From NCBI GenBank assembly GCA_958295605.1, contig OY282497.1, forward strand, positions 22,242,369 to 22,306,368: a stretch of 64,000 nucleotides of DNA, read 5' to 3'. The notes below the pieces were generated by a model. The model was not told the DNA's origin and ran no database searches. It saw only the letters and a program-made list of their open reading frames with translations. Made by a program: the position numbers and the translations under genes. Below are positions 1 to 11,182 of this stretch, piece after piece; the stretch's first letter is position 1; every line of letters begins with the position of its first letter. This DNA is from Ajuga chamaepitys (taxonomy: Eukaryota; Streptophyta; Magnoliopsida; Lamiales; Lamiaceae).

Positions 1-656
1 GCTATTTGGAATTTTGATTTAGGTCTTGAATGTTGCATAAGAGCTCTTGGAAACTACATTCAAGAAAGAGAATCATAAGAGAGAGAGAAGTTTGATGGAC
101 AGAAAAAAGATGGTGCATTGAAGTAAGTGGGGGACTGGGGAGTGAAGAGAGAGTCCCCTATGAAATCAACTTATCAAGTATAGGGGGTTGTTCACTATAG
201 TATGCGTTGGATGTTTTAATCCCTATCCATCCAAAAGCCCGATGGATAGGGTAATTTAATCCCGGACGAATATCTTAGAAATTTTAGTAAACGAGCCCTT
301 AATATATAAGAGTTTGCCCTCTTTACTCTTTCAAACTTCGCCCCCCTTGATTCACAAATTTCGCCCATATAGTATATAACATAGTTATAAAAAAATTCGC
401 CTCCCCTTACAATGGATTCCTAGATCCGTCCTATCTAGATTGCTCCATCGTTTGAGGTAACAACTATTGCCTATTCCAGATTTATTGACAAGATAATCTT
501 AGATTAGTTGCAAGATACCCAATTTGTTTTAAGAATGTATTTAGTGTGTTTCACACGTATTAAGAAATTCTTTAATAGTTAAAAAATTAATGCATATACA
601 ATGACAATAGTACCCTTCTGTTTGATTAATTAATGTATCTCAATAAATATGAGTAA
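1..656. other. AT-rich intergenic sequence, no gene seen
   Basis: Low-complexity, AT-rich sequence. No long reading frame, RNA gene or clear repeat structure was found on either strand. Confidence 0.5.
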
Positions 657-659
657 TAA

Positions 660-1020
660 CACTGCATGAGAAAATCAAATTAGAGACTGAAAAAGATCAT
701 TTCTAATTACATGATATTAGTCTCTAAACTAAAGTAGTAACGGATTCGAGATGGAATTGTTAGTCTCTATAATGCTTGTCTCTAAAAGTTAGAGACGGAT
801 TTATTCCATCTCTGAATTTAGAGACTAAATTTCTATGTCTATTATAAAATTAGAGACCGAATTAAATAGAATAGAGACAAATTATATATGTCGCTAATAT
901 TCGGTTGTTATTTTGTCCCTAATGGGTTACTATTGATTTTTCGTCATTTTTCGTCATTTTTCTATTTCTATTTTATTTTTTTAGTGATCGCTATTATCTG
1001 TTACTAGTTTTCTTGTAGTT
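660..1020. mobile_element. CACTA-type MITE (short non-autonomous DNA transposon)
   Basis: A 361-bp segment begins CACTGCATGAGAAAA and ends in the complement of AACTACAAGAAAA, matching the CACTACAAGAAAA-type termini of plant CACTA elements. The 3-bp direct repeat TAA flanks it (657-659 and 1021-1023), the expected target duplication length. The interior carries repeated subterminal motifs of the type AGAGAC(G/T)GA in both orientations (about 690-880). There is no coding capacity. The termini are imperfect inverted repeats, so the exact ends are an inference. Confidence 0.5.
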
Positions 1021-1023
1021 TAA

Positions 1024-1880
1024 TCACAAATATTAAGAGGATAAAGCTCGAAAAAGATATTCAATTCCTTCTGGAAAATTAAAAGTGACAGATAAATCAA
1101 AACAAAAACACTAATACGACGATGGAAAAAATTCATTTCTAATCTTGTATATGTTCTAGAAAAAAAAAATGATATCTCACGAAATTTCAATTTTAGTCTT
1201 GTATTTTTAAATTTTTTATCCAATTTAAGAATAAAGATGACTGACGATCACTAATTTCATCGGAATTTGACATGTGCGCGTCACATGATCAATAAATTTG
1301 GGAGTTTCCAGCAAATAAGTAGATATGATAATTTTTAGTCCAGCTGGGTAGTCCACATCATTAATTATTAAATAATACAAAATTAAAAATAAATTTCAAT
1401 TAACTAACTTTATTTCTTTTTTACTTTTTCTCTTCTCTTTTTCATTTTATATTTCTTTTTTCACTTTTCTTCTTCATCCCAATACAACACCACCATCTCC
1501 ACTAAGCTTGTAATATTTTTCGGCAAGTCATCGCAGTCAACCACCAAGCCATGCCTCCCAAAATCAAAGCAAAATAGCTTTAATAACATTAACTCCATAC
1601 TCGAAGTTGGACCAAGAAAAAAAAAGAAACAAACATTCTTCTTGTTCATACTGCAACCCATCCGCTATTATCGCCCGTTGCCCTCCGTTTTTGCAATCAC
1701 CAAGATTGTGTGTGTTTTATGTTTTCATATCCTAGTTCTACAATCAAGAGTGTGAAGGCCGAATTTAATCTTCAGAATTCTATTTTTAGATCTACACACA
1801 TATGCAAAAGATTGCTGACGCCGCAAAAATACACATTTCCAGAAAAACTATGTCTTTCTGCTGAAGACCGCTGTTGTCTT
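1024..1880. other. Intergenic AT-rich stretch
   Basis: Pyrimidine-rich tracts occur around 1410-1480. Short reading frames here are low-complexity and resemble nothing recognisable. Confidence 0.4.
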
Positions 1881-2024
1881 TGAAATAAAGAGATTGATGC
1901 AAGATAATTTTGTTCACACTTGTCAAAGGTATAAGTATATAGTACAAGGGACTAGAAAGTTGTACAAATGCAGTGTGGGGTACAGATAAAATACAATAAA
2001 ATACAAGACAAATTATTTCCCTAA
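1881..2024 (-). repeat. 3' LTR of Copia-1
   Basis: About 144 bp, closely similar to 6051-6195. Both share the run from ATAAAGAGATTGATGCAAG to AATTATTTCCCTA with scattered substitutions. LTRs this short are at the low end for plant Copia elements. Confidence 0.75.
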
Positions 2025-2059
2025 TATGTCCCCTCAAGATGGCAGGCAAGAGACAACGC

Positions 2060-2514
2060 CAATCTTGGACACGAGAAGAGACAACCGAGAACGAGGTAGA
2101 GGTTTGGTCAGAGCATCAGCGAGTTGATCAGTAGAGGAGACATGAGTGACACAAATTTGAGCAGTTTAGACCAAGTCTCGAACAAAATGATAGTCAATAG
2201 TGATGTGTTTCATTCTTGAGAGAAATACCGGATTAGAGCACATATATGTTGCACCGATGTAGTCACTTTAAATGACCAGAGTATGAGGAAGATCAATGTG
2301 AAGCTCGACAAGAAGGGAGCAAATCCATTGCAATTCGTCCATGGTTGTCGTAATGGGCCCCTACTGCTTTGGTGAAAGACTGAGCAATAGATCTTTGTTT
2401 TCGAGAAGATCGAGAAATAGGATTCACACCAAGAAAGATAATGTACGCCCCCGTGGACGTCCAATCATCACAGTTACTAGCCCAATCAACATTTGTGAAG
2501 TCCTGTAAGGACAT
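2060..2514 (-). pseudogene. Copia-1 RNase H remnant
   Basis: Minus-strand frames contain DWASNCDDWTSTGAYIIFLG and SSRKQRSIAQSFTKA, the RNase H start of Copia polyproteins. Further left are FVRDLV and SSTDQLADALTKPL, its usual C-terminal end next to the 3' LTR. The pieces lie in more than one frame, so the domain is frameshifted. Confidence 0.7.
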
Positions 2515-3586
2515 AGATGATTAGTGAAGAAGATTAAGAGAAAGGGTGCGAGTACCTTTGAGATATTGAAGTAGATGTTTGACAGCACCCCAATGTGTTT
2601 TAGTCGGAGTATACATAAACAAGAAATATTGAAGGTTACCGAAGATCTTGCGATACTGTGTAGCATCAGTAGGCGGGCTGCTATCATGAAGAGTGAGATT
2701 GGTACCCGAAGCAAGTGGTGTCTGAACGGGCTTCCGATGAAGCATATTGAATCAATAATGTATTTTATTTGAGACAATAGGCATGAAGAGGAGGTGCGAA
2801 GGACCTCAATGTTGAGGAAGTAAAAGAGCATGCCAAGGTCTTTAACGAAAAATTGAGAGGATAAGGCCCGAATAACCTGATGAAGAAAGGTTTCGTCACT
2901 GCCGGTTAGTATAAGATCATCAACATACACAAGGAAGTAAGCCTGAACTCCAGACTTATCATACACAAAGAGCGATTCATCAGATTTGGTGCGAACAAAT
3001 CCAAGGGATGTCAAGAAGGCCCGAAGAGCATTATACCACGTGCGGGGTGCCTGCTTGAGACCATAGATAGATTTGTGAAGTTTGCAGACATAGAGCGGGT
3101 AATTCTTGTCCGAAAAACCAAGAGGTTGTGCTATAAAAACTTCATCGGGGAGAGTGTCGTGAAGGAAGGCATTATTAACATCATATTGGCGAAGAGGCCA
3201 ATCTCGAGAGATAGCAATGATCAAGATCAAGCGAACCGTGGCAGGCTCCACAAAAGGACTATAGGTTTCAAAATAGTTAATACCGGTCGTTGGTGGAAAC
3301 CCTTGGCCATTGGACATGCTTTATATTTCTCCACAGAACTATCGGGTTTTTGTTTGATACGAAAAACCCACGTGCAGCCCACAATATTTTGGGATGGATC
3401 AAGAGGAACAAAATCCCAGGTGCCATTCTTGAGTAAAGCCGAAAATTCAACCGACATAGCTTCTCGCCAGCGAGGATCTGTTAAAGTCTGAGACAAAAAA
3501 ATAGGTTCAGTATCCGAAGAAATAGATGAAGTAAGGTAATACCTCGGAGTTGGCTTGACGATATTTTTGCGAGAACCAGTTGTCAT
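2424..3586 (-). pseudogene. Copia-1 reverse transcriptase remnant
   Basis: Recognisable Copia RT (RVT_2) motifs on the minus strand are WVFRIKQKPDSSVEKYKA, QYDVNNAFLHDTLPDEVFI, the KSIYGLKQAPRTWYN block, and the catalytic YVDDLILTG box near 2910. A frame change falls near 3230-3320 and further breaks lie downstream, where a second frame carries the PVQTPLASGTNLTLHDSSPP segment. The linker upstream of the domain is proline-rich (3583-3800). The domain arrangement is normal but the polyprotein cannot be translated continuously. Confidence 0.8.
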
Positions 3587-4970
3587 GGGATGGTGCTGGA
3601 CCGGAGGTGGTGAGGGTGACGGATCTCGAAAGGGGGCAGTGGCGGTGACGGATGGTGGCGAAGCGGACGCGTGCTCAAGAGGAAGGGTAAGGGAATGGGG
3701 ATGATAGGTATAGACTCCAGCATAGGAGATGATGAGACGAGAGGGGGAGGTGCGAAAGGGAATATATGTTCGTCGAACTCAACATGGCGAGAGGTGAAAA
3801 CTCTATGAGTAGTGGGGCCAAGGCATAGATACGCACTTTGTGGGAATGAATAACCAAAAAAGACATAAGGACGATAGCGGGTACTAAGTTTGTGAGTCGA
3901 GGAAGGACGTAACCAGGGATAGCACCGACAACCAAACACCTGCAACTTGGTGATGTTAGGTGATCAATTAAATAATTTTTCGAACGAGGAAAGCATGGAG
4001 AGATCAACTTTAGGGAGGCGGTTGATGACATATGTGGCGGCTGATACATCATAAGGCTAGTAAGTAAGAGGCATGGATGCATGACGGAGAAATGCAAGTC
4101 CAGTGTCAACAATGACGGTGTCGACGCTCATAATTGCCACTATGCTAAAAAATATGTGGTGGAATCATAAGGTGAGTAATCTTAGAGGATGTTAAAAGGG
4201 CCTAAGAGCCAAGAATTCTCCCCAACTATTAGTGCATGGAGTTACAATACGAGTTTTGAAAAAAAATCTCAACAAGCACTTTATATGCAATAAAAGTACT
4301 GTGAACATCAGATTGGCGCTTAAAGGGAGACAACCTGGTATATTTGGTAAAGTGGTCAACAAAGATGAGGTAATATTTGTAATCATCAATAGATAAAACA
4401 GGCGAAGTCCAAACATCCGAATAAACTAATTCAAGTGCAACAGAAGATGTCATAGTGGAATTAGAAAAGGGTAACTAATGACTCTTCACTCACTAGCAAG
4501 AATTACAAGCAAAATCAACATTTATAAGTATGGGAAATTTATTCTTAGACATAGAAGAATGTAAAATCTTGGCAGACGGGTGGCCTAACCGAGCATGCCA
4601 AATGGACAGAGGTTGCTTGAGCAAAAGAAAAGCAGATAGAGCACACGCACTAACAAGCCAAATGTAGAGTCCATTAACGCGAGGTCCCCGCAGATGAATT
4701 GCCCCCGAACGACGATCCGTCACATGAAATTCAGTAGATGAGAAAATAATCATCACGTCAATCATCATACATAAACGAGCGACAGATATAAGATTTTGAG
4801 AAACTTGAGGGACATGTAATGCTCCAGAAAAATTTAAGAGATGGAATACTATCAAACCGAAACGAGCAAATATTAATCTCAATATGAAGCCATTTACCAT
4901 CTACAATTACAACATTTTCTGATCCCTCATAAGGAGTATGGGAAGATATGCACCCGAATCCAAAATCCAC
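3583..4970 (-). pseudogene. Copia-1 gag-pre-integrase and integrase remnant
   Basis: The right part (4493-4900) carries the zinc-binding pre-integrase segment: WHARLGHPSAKILHSS followed by CNSC. The middle (4192-4453) begins the integrase catalytic core with LVYSDVWTSP and FVDHFTKYTRL, including the first catalytic Asp. The left part (3583-3945) holds the C-terminal FGCRCYPWLRPSSTHKL block and VFFGYS. The core is split between frames, and the segment around 4000-4200 is poorly preserved. It is non-functional in this copy. Confidence 0.75.
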
Positions 4971-5209
4971 TCATCGTGGAAGGAGCCGACGTAGCAGTGT
5001 GGGCAGACGAATGAGTGTTAGCCAGAGCAGAATCAGGTTGCGTGAATAGCGAAATGGAATAGATGGGGCAGCGGCGAGTAGAGAGGCCGGTTTTCACCAC
5101 ATAGTTGATAGTTACCCAAATAGAGGCAAGGACCGGCGGAGAGCAGGGATTACTTCTGAGACGAGGGCATAGCCGAGGGATGGCCAACCCACAGATTATA
5201 CGAACGTTG

Positions 5210-5948
5210 TTATGGCCTGGGAGAGAAGTCGAAGGGCAGACGACCATGATTAGGCTGGACTAGGGCTAATCGGCCAGGGAACGTCGAAGCGGAGAAGGCA
5301 GTGGCAGGAGCAGGAGAGGCAACGACTGAACGAGCCGTCAATTGAGCTTCAGTATTGAGTAATTTCTCGTTCAGCTCATCAAACAAAATTTCAGATTCAC
5401 GAGCCTGAATCGCATTAGAAAGCTCTTTATATGAATCGTCCAAGCTATTGAGGATTTTAAGGGTAAGATCCTCCGAATCAGTAGTGACACCAAGGAGAGC
5501 AAGTTCATCAACAACACTTTTGATCTCAAGCATAAAATCAGTAATAGATCGAGCACCATTGACGGGATTATGGAGCCGATTCTTGAGAGTGAAGATACGG
5601 TCCCTAGAAGCTTTGCCATACTTATTGGCAAGAATGTCCCAAGCCTTGGACGAGGTTTTCACAGAGGCGATGAATAGAATGAGAGTAGGGGTCAGAGAAT
5701 TGATGATCGCACCGAGGATCAATTGATCCTGACGAATCCAGAGATCACGAGTGCGGTCTGTGGCAGCGGGATAAATTTTGGACCAATCAACGTGGCCATA
5801 GAGGCCATAACCAGCAACTAGAGTGCGAAATTGGAACGACCAGGCGGTGTAGTTGGTAGACGTTAGTTTGAGTGGGGTTTGGGCGCTAATATTGAACGCC
5901 ACAAGTAGTGGGGAACCAACGGTGGAGAGTGTGGTTTTCGTTGGCCAT
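5210..5948 (-). pseudogene. Copia-1 gag (UBN2-type) with frameshift near its start
   Basis: A 230-codon frame contains the conserved gag features YTAWSFQFRTLVAGYGLYG, WDILANKYGKASRDRIFTLK and LLGVTTDSEDLTLKILNSL, typical of Copia capsid proteins. The open frame starts at a GTG, which is unlikely to be the real start. An ATG at 5946-5948 in a neighbouring frame would give a natural N-terminus (MANE...) if one extra A in the run near 5935 were absent. I therefore read a 1-bp insertion there. Upstream lie the primer site and the 5' LTR. Confidence 0.75.
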
Positions 5949-6050
5949 GAGAAGAATAGTAAGGTTAGGGAAATGAAAAAATGTGGCCGGAAAAAAAATT
6001 GGATCGTGAGGACTGGGAAAAAGGTTGGCGTTAGCCTAATTTGCTCGAGA

Positions 6051-6195
6051 TACCATAAAGAGATTGATGCAAGATAATTTTATTCACACTTGCCAAAGGT
6101 ATAAGTATACAGTACAAAGGACTAGAAAGCTATACAAATACAATGTGGGATACAGACAAAATACAATAAAATACAATACTAATTATTTCCCTATA
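6051..6195 (-). repeat. 5' LTR of Copia-1
   Basis: About 145 bp and near-identical to 1881-2024, with the same TTATTGTATTTTATTGTATT core on the minus strand. Confidence 0.75.
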
Positions 6196-7442
6196 TAATA
6201 TGAAATTTTCAGATACCCTTGTTGCAAAATACATCCTTTTTGGGTATAGGGTGTGTTTGTGTGTGACAGAGGCGGAGGTTTATTTGTAGAAGGGGAAAAT
6301 GGAGGGGCGGAAGAAAGTCATGAATATGCATATGTATTGATTTTCCAAGCTTCCATTCTGGCGACTGCTCAAGTCATTTTCTTTGTTGTTTAGCATTTTT
6401 TAGCTTTTTGAATGGGAGATCGTTGAGTAGTGCTACAGTAGGGGGTGGGCGGTGAGAGGGCACCAGGAGGACGGAGCAGGGCGGGCGTTAGAGTGTAAAG
6501 AAGACAAAGTGCAGAAGAGAAGACGGGCGGAGTCCTCATAGATTTGAAATTTATTGAATATTTTATCATAACATAATAATAAATAAGTAGGAAAATCAAT
6601 TTACTATAAATATAAATAAACAAATAAATGGAAGAATCAAAGAATTAAAGGATAATTTTTATCAGACTTTCATGAATCAAAAGATATTTTTTATAATGCT
6701 TTAATGATTTTTCTTTTTTTTTTTTGGATTTATGTGACATATACACATAACAATGTTGTCCATAACTACAAAAATAGCTGGGAAACCCCAAATTTTGAGG
6801 TCACAATCCCCGCCCAGTTAGAAACTCCGGTCAATTAAGTGACATGTGGCGGAATTTGTCCTCATATTGGACATTTTTTAAAATTCACAGAACTAAAATT
6901 AAAAGTACGTAACATGTGAATTTTCGCTAGATAAGCCTAATTTAAGGTTACATAACTAAGAATGAATTTTTTTCACGAATATGGATTTTTTGAAATGTTG
7001 AGCATTTCCTAATCTAGGAATATATAAATCCTATTAATCTTCTCCATTTGCCTTTTTATATATATGTAAGATTTGTTCCTCTATTTTAATTTATATTTCA
7101 TTATTTTTTATGTACACCATGTATTATTAATTATGTTATTAAGCCCCTACCTACACATGGTGTGCAGCAGTCATTCAAGTAGAGATTGAAATAAAGAATG
7201 ACATCTACTTCAATATATACTTGTATTCAAGATAAATTATGGAGCCCACAATCATTTGATGATACGAAAAAGGGCACAATGGAGATTCCATGCAATTTTG
7301 TTTATACGTACAGAAAGGAAAGTTCAACACGACTGTTAATATATTTGGTGTGAAAATATCTGACCGCCCAAACAAGCTTTGCAGCCTTTAAAACTTGCAT
7401 TATCACTAACTATTCGCATGCTCTATCTGCAATAAAAATAGT
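6196..7442. other. Intergenic sequence upstream of the TCP gene
   Basis: No reading frame of note. It includes a GC-richer patch at 6420-6530 and long AT-rich tracts. Nothing recognisable was found. Confidence 0.4.
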
Positions 7443-7497
7443 GTGGTCCTCTCTCTCTCATTTTTATAGAGATTGTTGAAGGAAGTTAGTTGGTCCC
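7443..7497 (+). promoter_or_regulatory. Candidate class II TCP-binding sites upstream of the TCP gene
   Basis: GTGGTCC at 7443-7449 is the exact complement of the CIN-TCP motif GGACCAC, and TGGTCCC follows at 7491-7497. Both lie about 380-440 bp upstream of the TCP start codon, next to a short CT run (7450-7459). A further GTGGTCC lies 3' of the gene at 8933-8939. This suggests, but does not show, auto- or cross-regulation by TCP factors. Confidence 0.35.
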
Positions 7498-7878
7498 TCA
7501 CCACAAGGTGAATTTTTTTCCTGGTGCATGTAAAGTCCACAAGCCTCATCTAAGTGCATTTACTTTTGAGTTGAATTTTAACTTCCATTTTCAGAATCTG
7601 TCATCATTTCATTATTCTTTCAAATTAGCTAGTAATCGTGATACATACATATGATCTTGTGTATACTTAGTTACAACAAATGTCCAGAGCACAGAGAGAT
7701 TTGAGGAGTATAGGCCATGTGCACCTTTCTTCTTTGTTGATGGTCGGTTGCACTGCACAAAATCATAAGGTTTTTGGATTGGAGATAGGAAAGCCAAATT
7801 CTTTAAGATGTGAGTACTCTTTAATTGCCTTTTGTATGTTTCTTGCAACTCAATAGGTAACTTGGCGAGCCGCCAGAA

Positions 7879-8538
7879 ATGATTCCAGGAGAAGAATCAG
7901 AATTAAGGAGAAAGCAAGAGAGCAGCAATAGTAGTGATTATAAATCATCATGGACATGGTCCAGGTTTAAGCCGCAGGACCCTAGAATCGTGCGGGTTTC
8001 CAAAGCATTGGGAGGCAAAGATAGGCACAGCAAAGTGTGCACTGTAAGAGGATTAAGGGATAGGCGCGTACGGCTGTCTGTTCCAACCGCCATCCAATTA
8101 TATGATCTTCAAGAACGCTTAGGGCTCAACCAACCCAGTAAAGTGGTCGATTGGCTGCTTAATGCTGCAAAACATGAAATTGATGAATTGCCCCCTCTCC
8201 AAATCCCTCAAGATCAACTCCTACCTTCTCAATCACACAAACAATTAAACATGGGAAATCCCAATTTAACTCTATCTCACCCTCCAATAAGCCTCGGAAT
8301 CACTGGTGAACATGAAGAATATCTGCACAATTATAGCCTTGTGCAGTTTCCACCATCTCATCACCTTCTTCTTCATCAACCTGCAGGATTAATCAACACA
8401 CACCCTTATTTTCCGACCCAAACCCATACATCATTCCACCTAAAGCAACCCAATTTTCATACTTCAGATTCTTCAACTCAACTCCAGTTCACCTTCCCTT
8501 CACAAAACAAGCAGCCCCACCGCCTCCATTCTTCGTAG
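7879..8538 (+). CDS. TCP5-like: CIN-class TCP transcription factor (TCP5/13/17-like)
   Basis: A 219-residue single-exon frame. The TCP domain spans about residues 46-104: a basic region with KDRHSKVCTVRGLRDRRVRL, helix I SVPTAIQLYDLQERLG, a loop LNQPSK, and helix II VVDWLLNAAKHEIDEL. The IVRVSKALGGKDRHSK lead-in and the DELPPLQ tail are characteristic of the TCP5-like branch of class II (CIN) proteins, which control leaf and petal growth and bind GGACCAC-type sites in the nucleus. The rest is a Gln/His/Pro/Ser-rich tail. The ATG at 7879 is the first in frame close to the domain. At 219 residues it is nearer TCP17 in length than TCP5 or TCP13 (roughly 350). A GGTAAG after the stop (8554-8559) could begin a 3'UTR intron. 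No miR319 site is expected in this branch and none was noticed. It looks intact. Confidence 0.92.
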   Translation: MIPGEESELRRKQESSNSSDYKSSWTWSRFKPQDPRIVRVSKALGGKDRHSKVCTVRGLRDRRVRLSVPTAIQLYDLQERLGLNQPSKVVDWLLNAAKHEIDELPPLQIPQDQLLPSQSHKQLNMGNPNLTLSHPPISLGITGEHEEYLHNYSLVQFPPSHHLLLHQPAGLINTHPYFPTQTHTSFHLKQPNFHTSDSSTQLQFTFPSQNKQPHRLHSS

Positions 8539-9870
8539 CACTAATCATATGCTGGTAAGCTGTCTACTTATCAACAACATTTTCTGTCTACTAGATCAGG
8601 ACTTTCAATGATTATTCATTTTTTTGGACTGTATTTGTTCTATATAGGTTAATTAATTTTCTCCTTGTCTACGCAAGATAATAAGTTGAGGTAAGTTTCC
8701 GATAGTCATGTTTCCTTTTATTTCGGTTTTCCGAAGCTCTCTCATTCCTGAGCAAACAAAACCCTAGCATGGTCCCATAAATGTCGTTTTAATTTATTTT
8801 TTTAAAGTTTTCTGCAATGCAAGGAGCATAAAAAATTAGTAAACTGTGGGAAAAAGAAGAAGAATCATGCACAAAGCAAAACCAGAGTAATCTTTCCTTC
8901 CCTCGACAAAATGAAAAGGATGTTTAGTGTGTGTGGTCCAAATTGAGAAATGACGAGGAGAAAGAAGAAAGAGATAGAAGGTATAAATCAACTAGGGTTT
9001 TGTCTTATTATCTCTGTCTTGTGTGTGTGAATATGCAAAGTTTCATACAAGGGCCCTTCTGTAAGTTTTGTATGTATCATCAACACTATAAGCTAAAGTT
9101 TTATTTCTTATTTTTAGTACCATAACTAAGGAGTCGTGTACCATTAAATTGGCCTATCTAAAAAAGTATAACAGTTAGTTGTATATGTTGTAATCTCGAA
9201 CACTATTGTAGTCGGTGATGGATTGATATAGGATAGGCACATCTCAAAATATATATCTTTAAAAATATAAATTACTCCTACTACACCACAAATGGTTTAT
9301 AGGAATTCGCCATATTTCATAATTGGAAAGTTATATTCTCTCGAATTACATGGAGTAACAATGATAAGGTCCATTTGAAAATAAATTATATATGAGAGAA
9401 TACAGAGATAATTTGATTTAATGTAGAGGAATTTAATTCTTATGCTTTGTCGTTTGATTTAAGTTCTAGAGTGTATAGATAATTTTTGAATAGTTGTTTT
9501 GAATGGACACATCCAAAATAATGAGGTGTCTCTTCATGAATGGTTGCAATAAATTGCACCTATTCGTTTCAACACTACATGCTTTAGATCATATATCCTC
9601 CTCACGCCTCTTCAATTTATTTATTTATTTCTCTTTATCTCTCTAATATATATAACCACTAAATATTTTATTATAATATTTTATGAAACACTAATGCATG
9701 AATGTACCATATGAACTCTAATGTGACATATGTTATAGGTAAATACTATATATATGCAACAACAATAAAAAAAAGTAAAACATTTTTTTGTCCCAAGTGA
9801 TAGAGGTTGAGGTGGAGAGGGTGAATATATCTCTAACTATATCAATTGTTCTTTTCAAATACTTAGAGCA
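8539..9870. other. 3' flank of the TCP gene and intergenic sequence
   Basis: This presumably starts with the TCP 3'UTR. Beyond about 8700 I see only AT-rich sequence and one GTGGTCC motif (8933-8939). The short frame at 8931-9125 has no recognisable features. Confidence 0.4.
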
Positions 9871-9876
9871 AGGGAT

Positions 9877-11115
9877 TGTTGCTTGTTGTAGGAAACTAGT
9901 TCTTCCAGCGGAATATATAAATATGTTTTGAAAAGCTATGCGGTTGCTAATATGTAGTATGCCACAACATTTATAAAAACAATAAGAAAATACACAACAA
10001 ATTATAGTGGTTCGAATGTGGGGGTAATCCTTCTACTCCACTCTCCCTCACACAAGGAAAATTCTTTAAGTTGTTCACATAGTACAATCTTAGCTACACT
10101 GGTGTACAAGTCCAGCTTAGCACCTTGTAGTAGTTGCTATCCTCAGAAGGCTACTCCTCTACTATACATGTTCCTCTGACTTAGTGTACTTTGAATCCTT
10201 AATTTAAACAAAGACTCCTCGTTAACAATAACTCCGTAAAGAAGGTTTAACGAAAGGTTTTCTTCAATGAAGCTGCCTCAAAACTTGAATATCAGTTGGG
10301 ATGTAGGCAAACTTTCTTAATGAGATGGATTAGGATCAAGACAAAGCTCTCGGAGAGCTAGCTTGATTTGACTTGAGAAGGTTGTTGCAGCTTTGAATCT
10401 TCACTTGTGTAGAATGCTGATATGTGCTGCTTTTTTGTCTTTGTTACTAAACACACACACTTAAAATGATCTCGAGTGATGAGTGCTTGGAAACTTTGAA
10501 TTTGAAAGCTCAAAGGTGATAAATCAGTATTTCAGTATCAATTTCAGTGGTCTTTGCTCGTCCTCCATCTCTTTCTATTTATAGCATTTGGGATTCTTTC
10601 TCGTTGAAGATGAGAAGTTTCCCATTGACAATGTTATGTTCTTCGTATGGTTTTTATAATCGTTGTTGTCCTTCAACAGAAAGTAGGTCAGAGTTGGTGC
10701 GACTTGATGTCTGTGATGCATAGTTGTTTTTCCTTTAGTCAGAACAAAAAATATTTCTTGTCTCCAATGCCAATAGTTTTTAATCTTTGAACCTCTGACT
10801 TTGCCCACTGCTAACATGGCTAGTGCATGCTTGTTGCAAGATCCTGACATATCGAATTATTGATCTTCCTAATACATAAATTGTTGTATACTAAGATAGC
10901 ATAAGCTCCTTGTTGCATGCTCTTTACAATCTATGTTCCTTCTTATTGTGGACTTCTTGTTGTATGTGTTCTTGATGATATTGTTGTATGCTTGATGTAA
11001 CTTTTGCCTAAATAGATCTAACCTATCTATTACCACAATTACAGAGTATATGGGGGCCGTAGTTCCTACCTTACAGCGTAGGTTTTTCATCATCAAAACT
11101 ATACATAAACTTCTT
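9877..11115 (-). repeat. LTR-like repeat, copy 1 (probable solo LTR)
   Basis: The segment from about 10580 to 11115 is clearly similar to 25720-26975 plus 30541-30570, sharing the run GAGAAGTTTCC...TTGTTTTTCCTTTAGTCAG...CCTACCTTAC...ATCCTCAAAACTATACATAAA. The second copy is followed by a PPT-like tract, so this appears to be an LTR read on the minus strand, starting TGAAGAAGTTTATGTATAG. The 10010-10050 stretch (GTGGTTCGAATGTG...) resembles the R-region end of plant Copia LTRs. The left boundary is a guess by analogy. Confidence 0.45.
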
Positions 11116-11182
11116 CACACACACACATACATACATACATACATACATACATACATACATACATACATACATACATACATAC
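11116..11182. repeat. (CATA)n microsatellite with (CA)n lead-in
   Basis: About 13 tandem CATA units after a short CACACA run, placed directly at the end of the LTR-like repeat. Confidence 0.95.

Larger units (their letters stand above)
1881..6195 (-). mobile_element. Degenerate Copia LTR retrotransposon with very short LTRs (Copia-1)
   Basis: The element reads right to left: 5' LTR (6051-6195), gag, gag-pre-integrase and integrase, reverse transcriptase, RNase H, 3' LTR (1881-2024). This is the Copia order, with integrase before reverse transcriptase. Just inside the 5' LTR the minus strand reads TGGTATCTCGAGC, an imperfect match to the initiator-Met tRNA primer site. A purine-rich tract (TTGAGGGGACATA on the minus strand, about 2026-2038) precedes the 3' LTR. 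The coding region is broken by several frameshifts, so the copy is dead. No clean target duplication was found. Confidence 0.85.

Noticed and set aside
8931..9125. Short frame downstream of the TCP gene
   Set aside because: 64 codons, no features, probably within the 3' flank.
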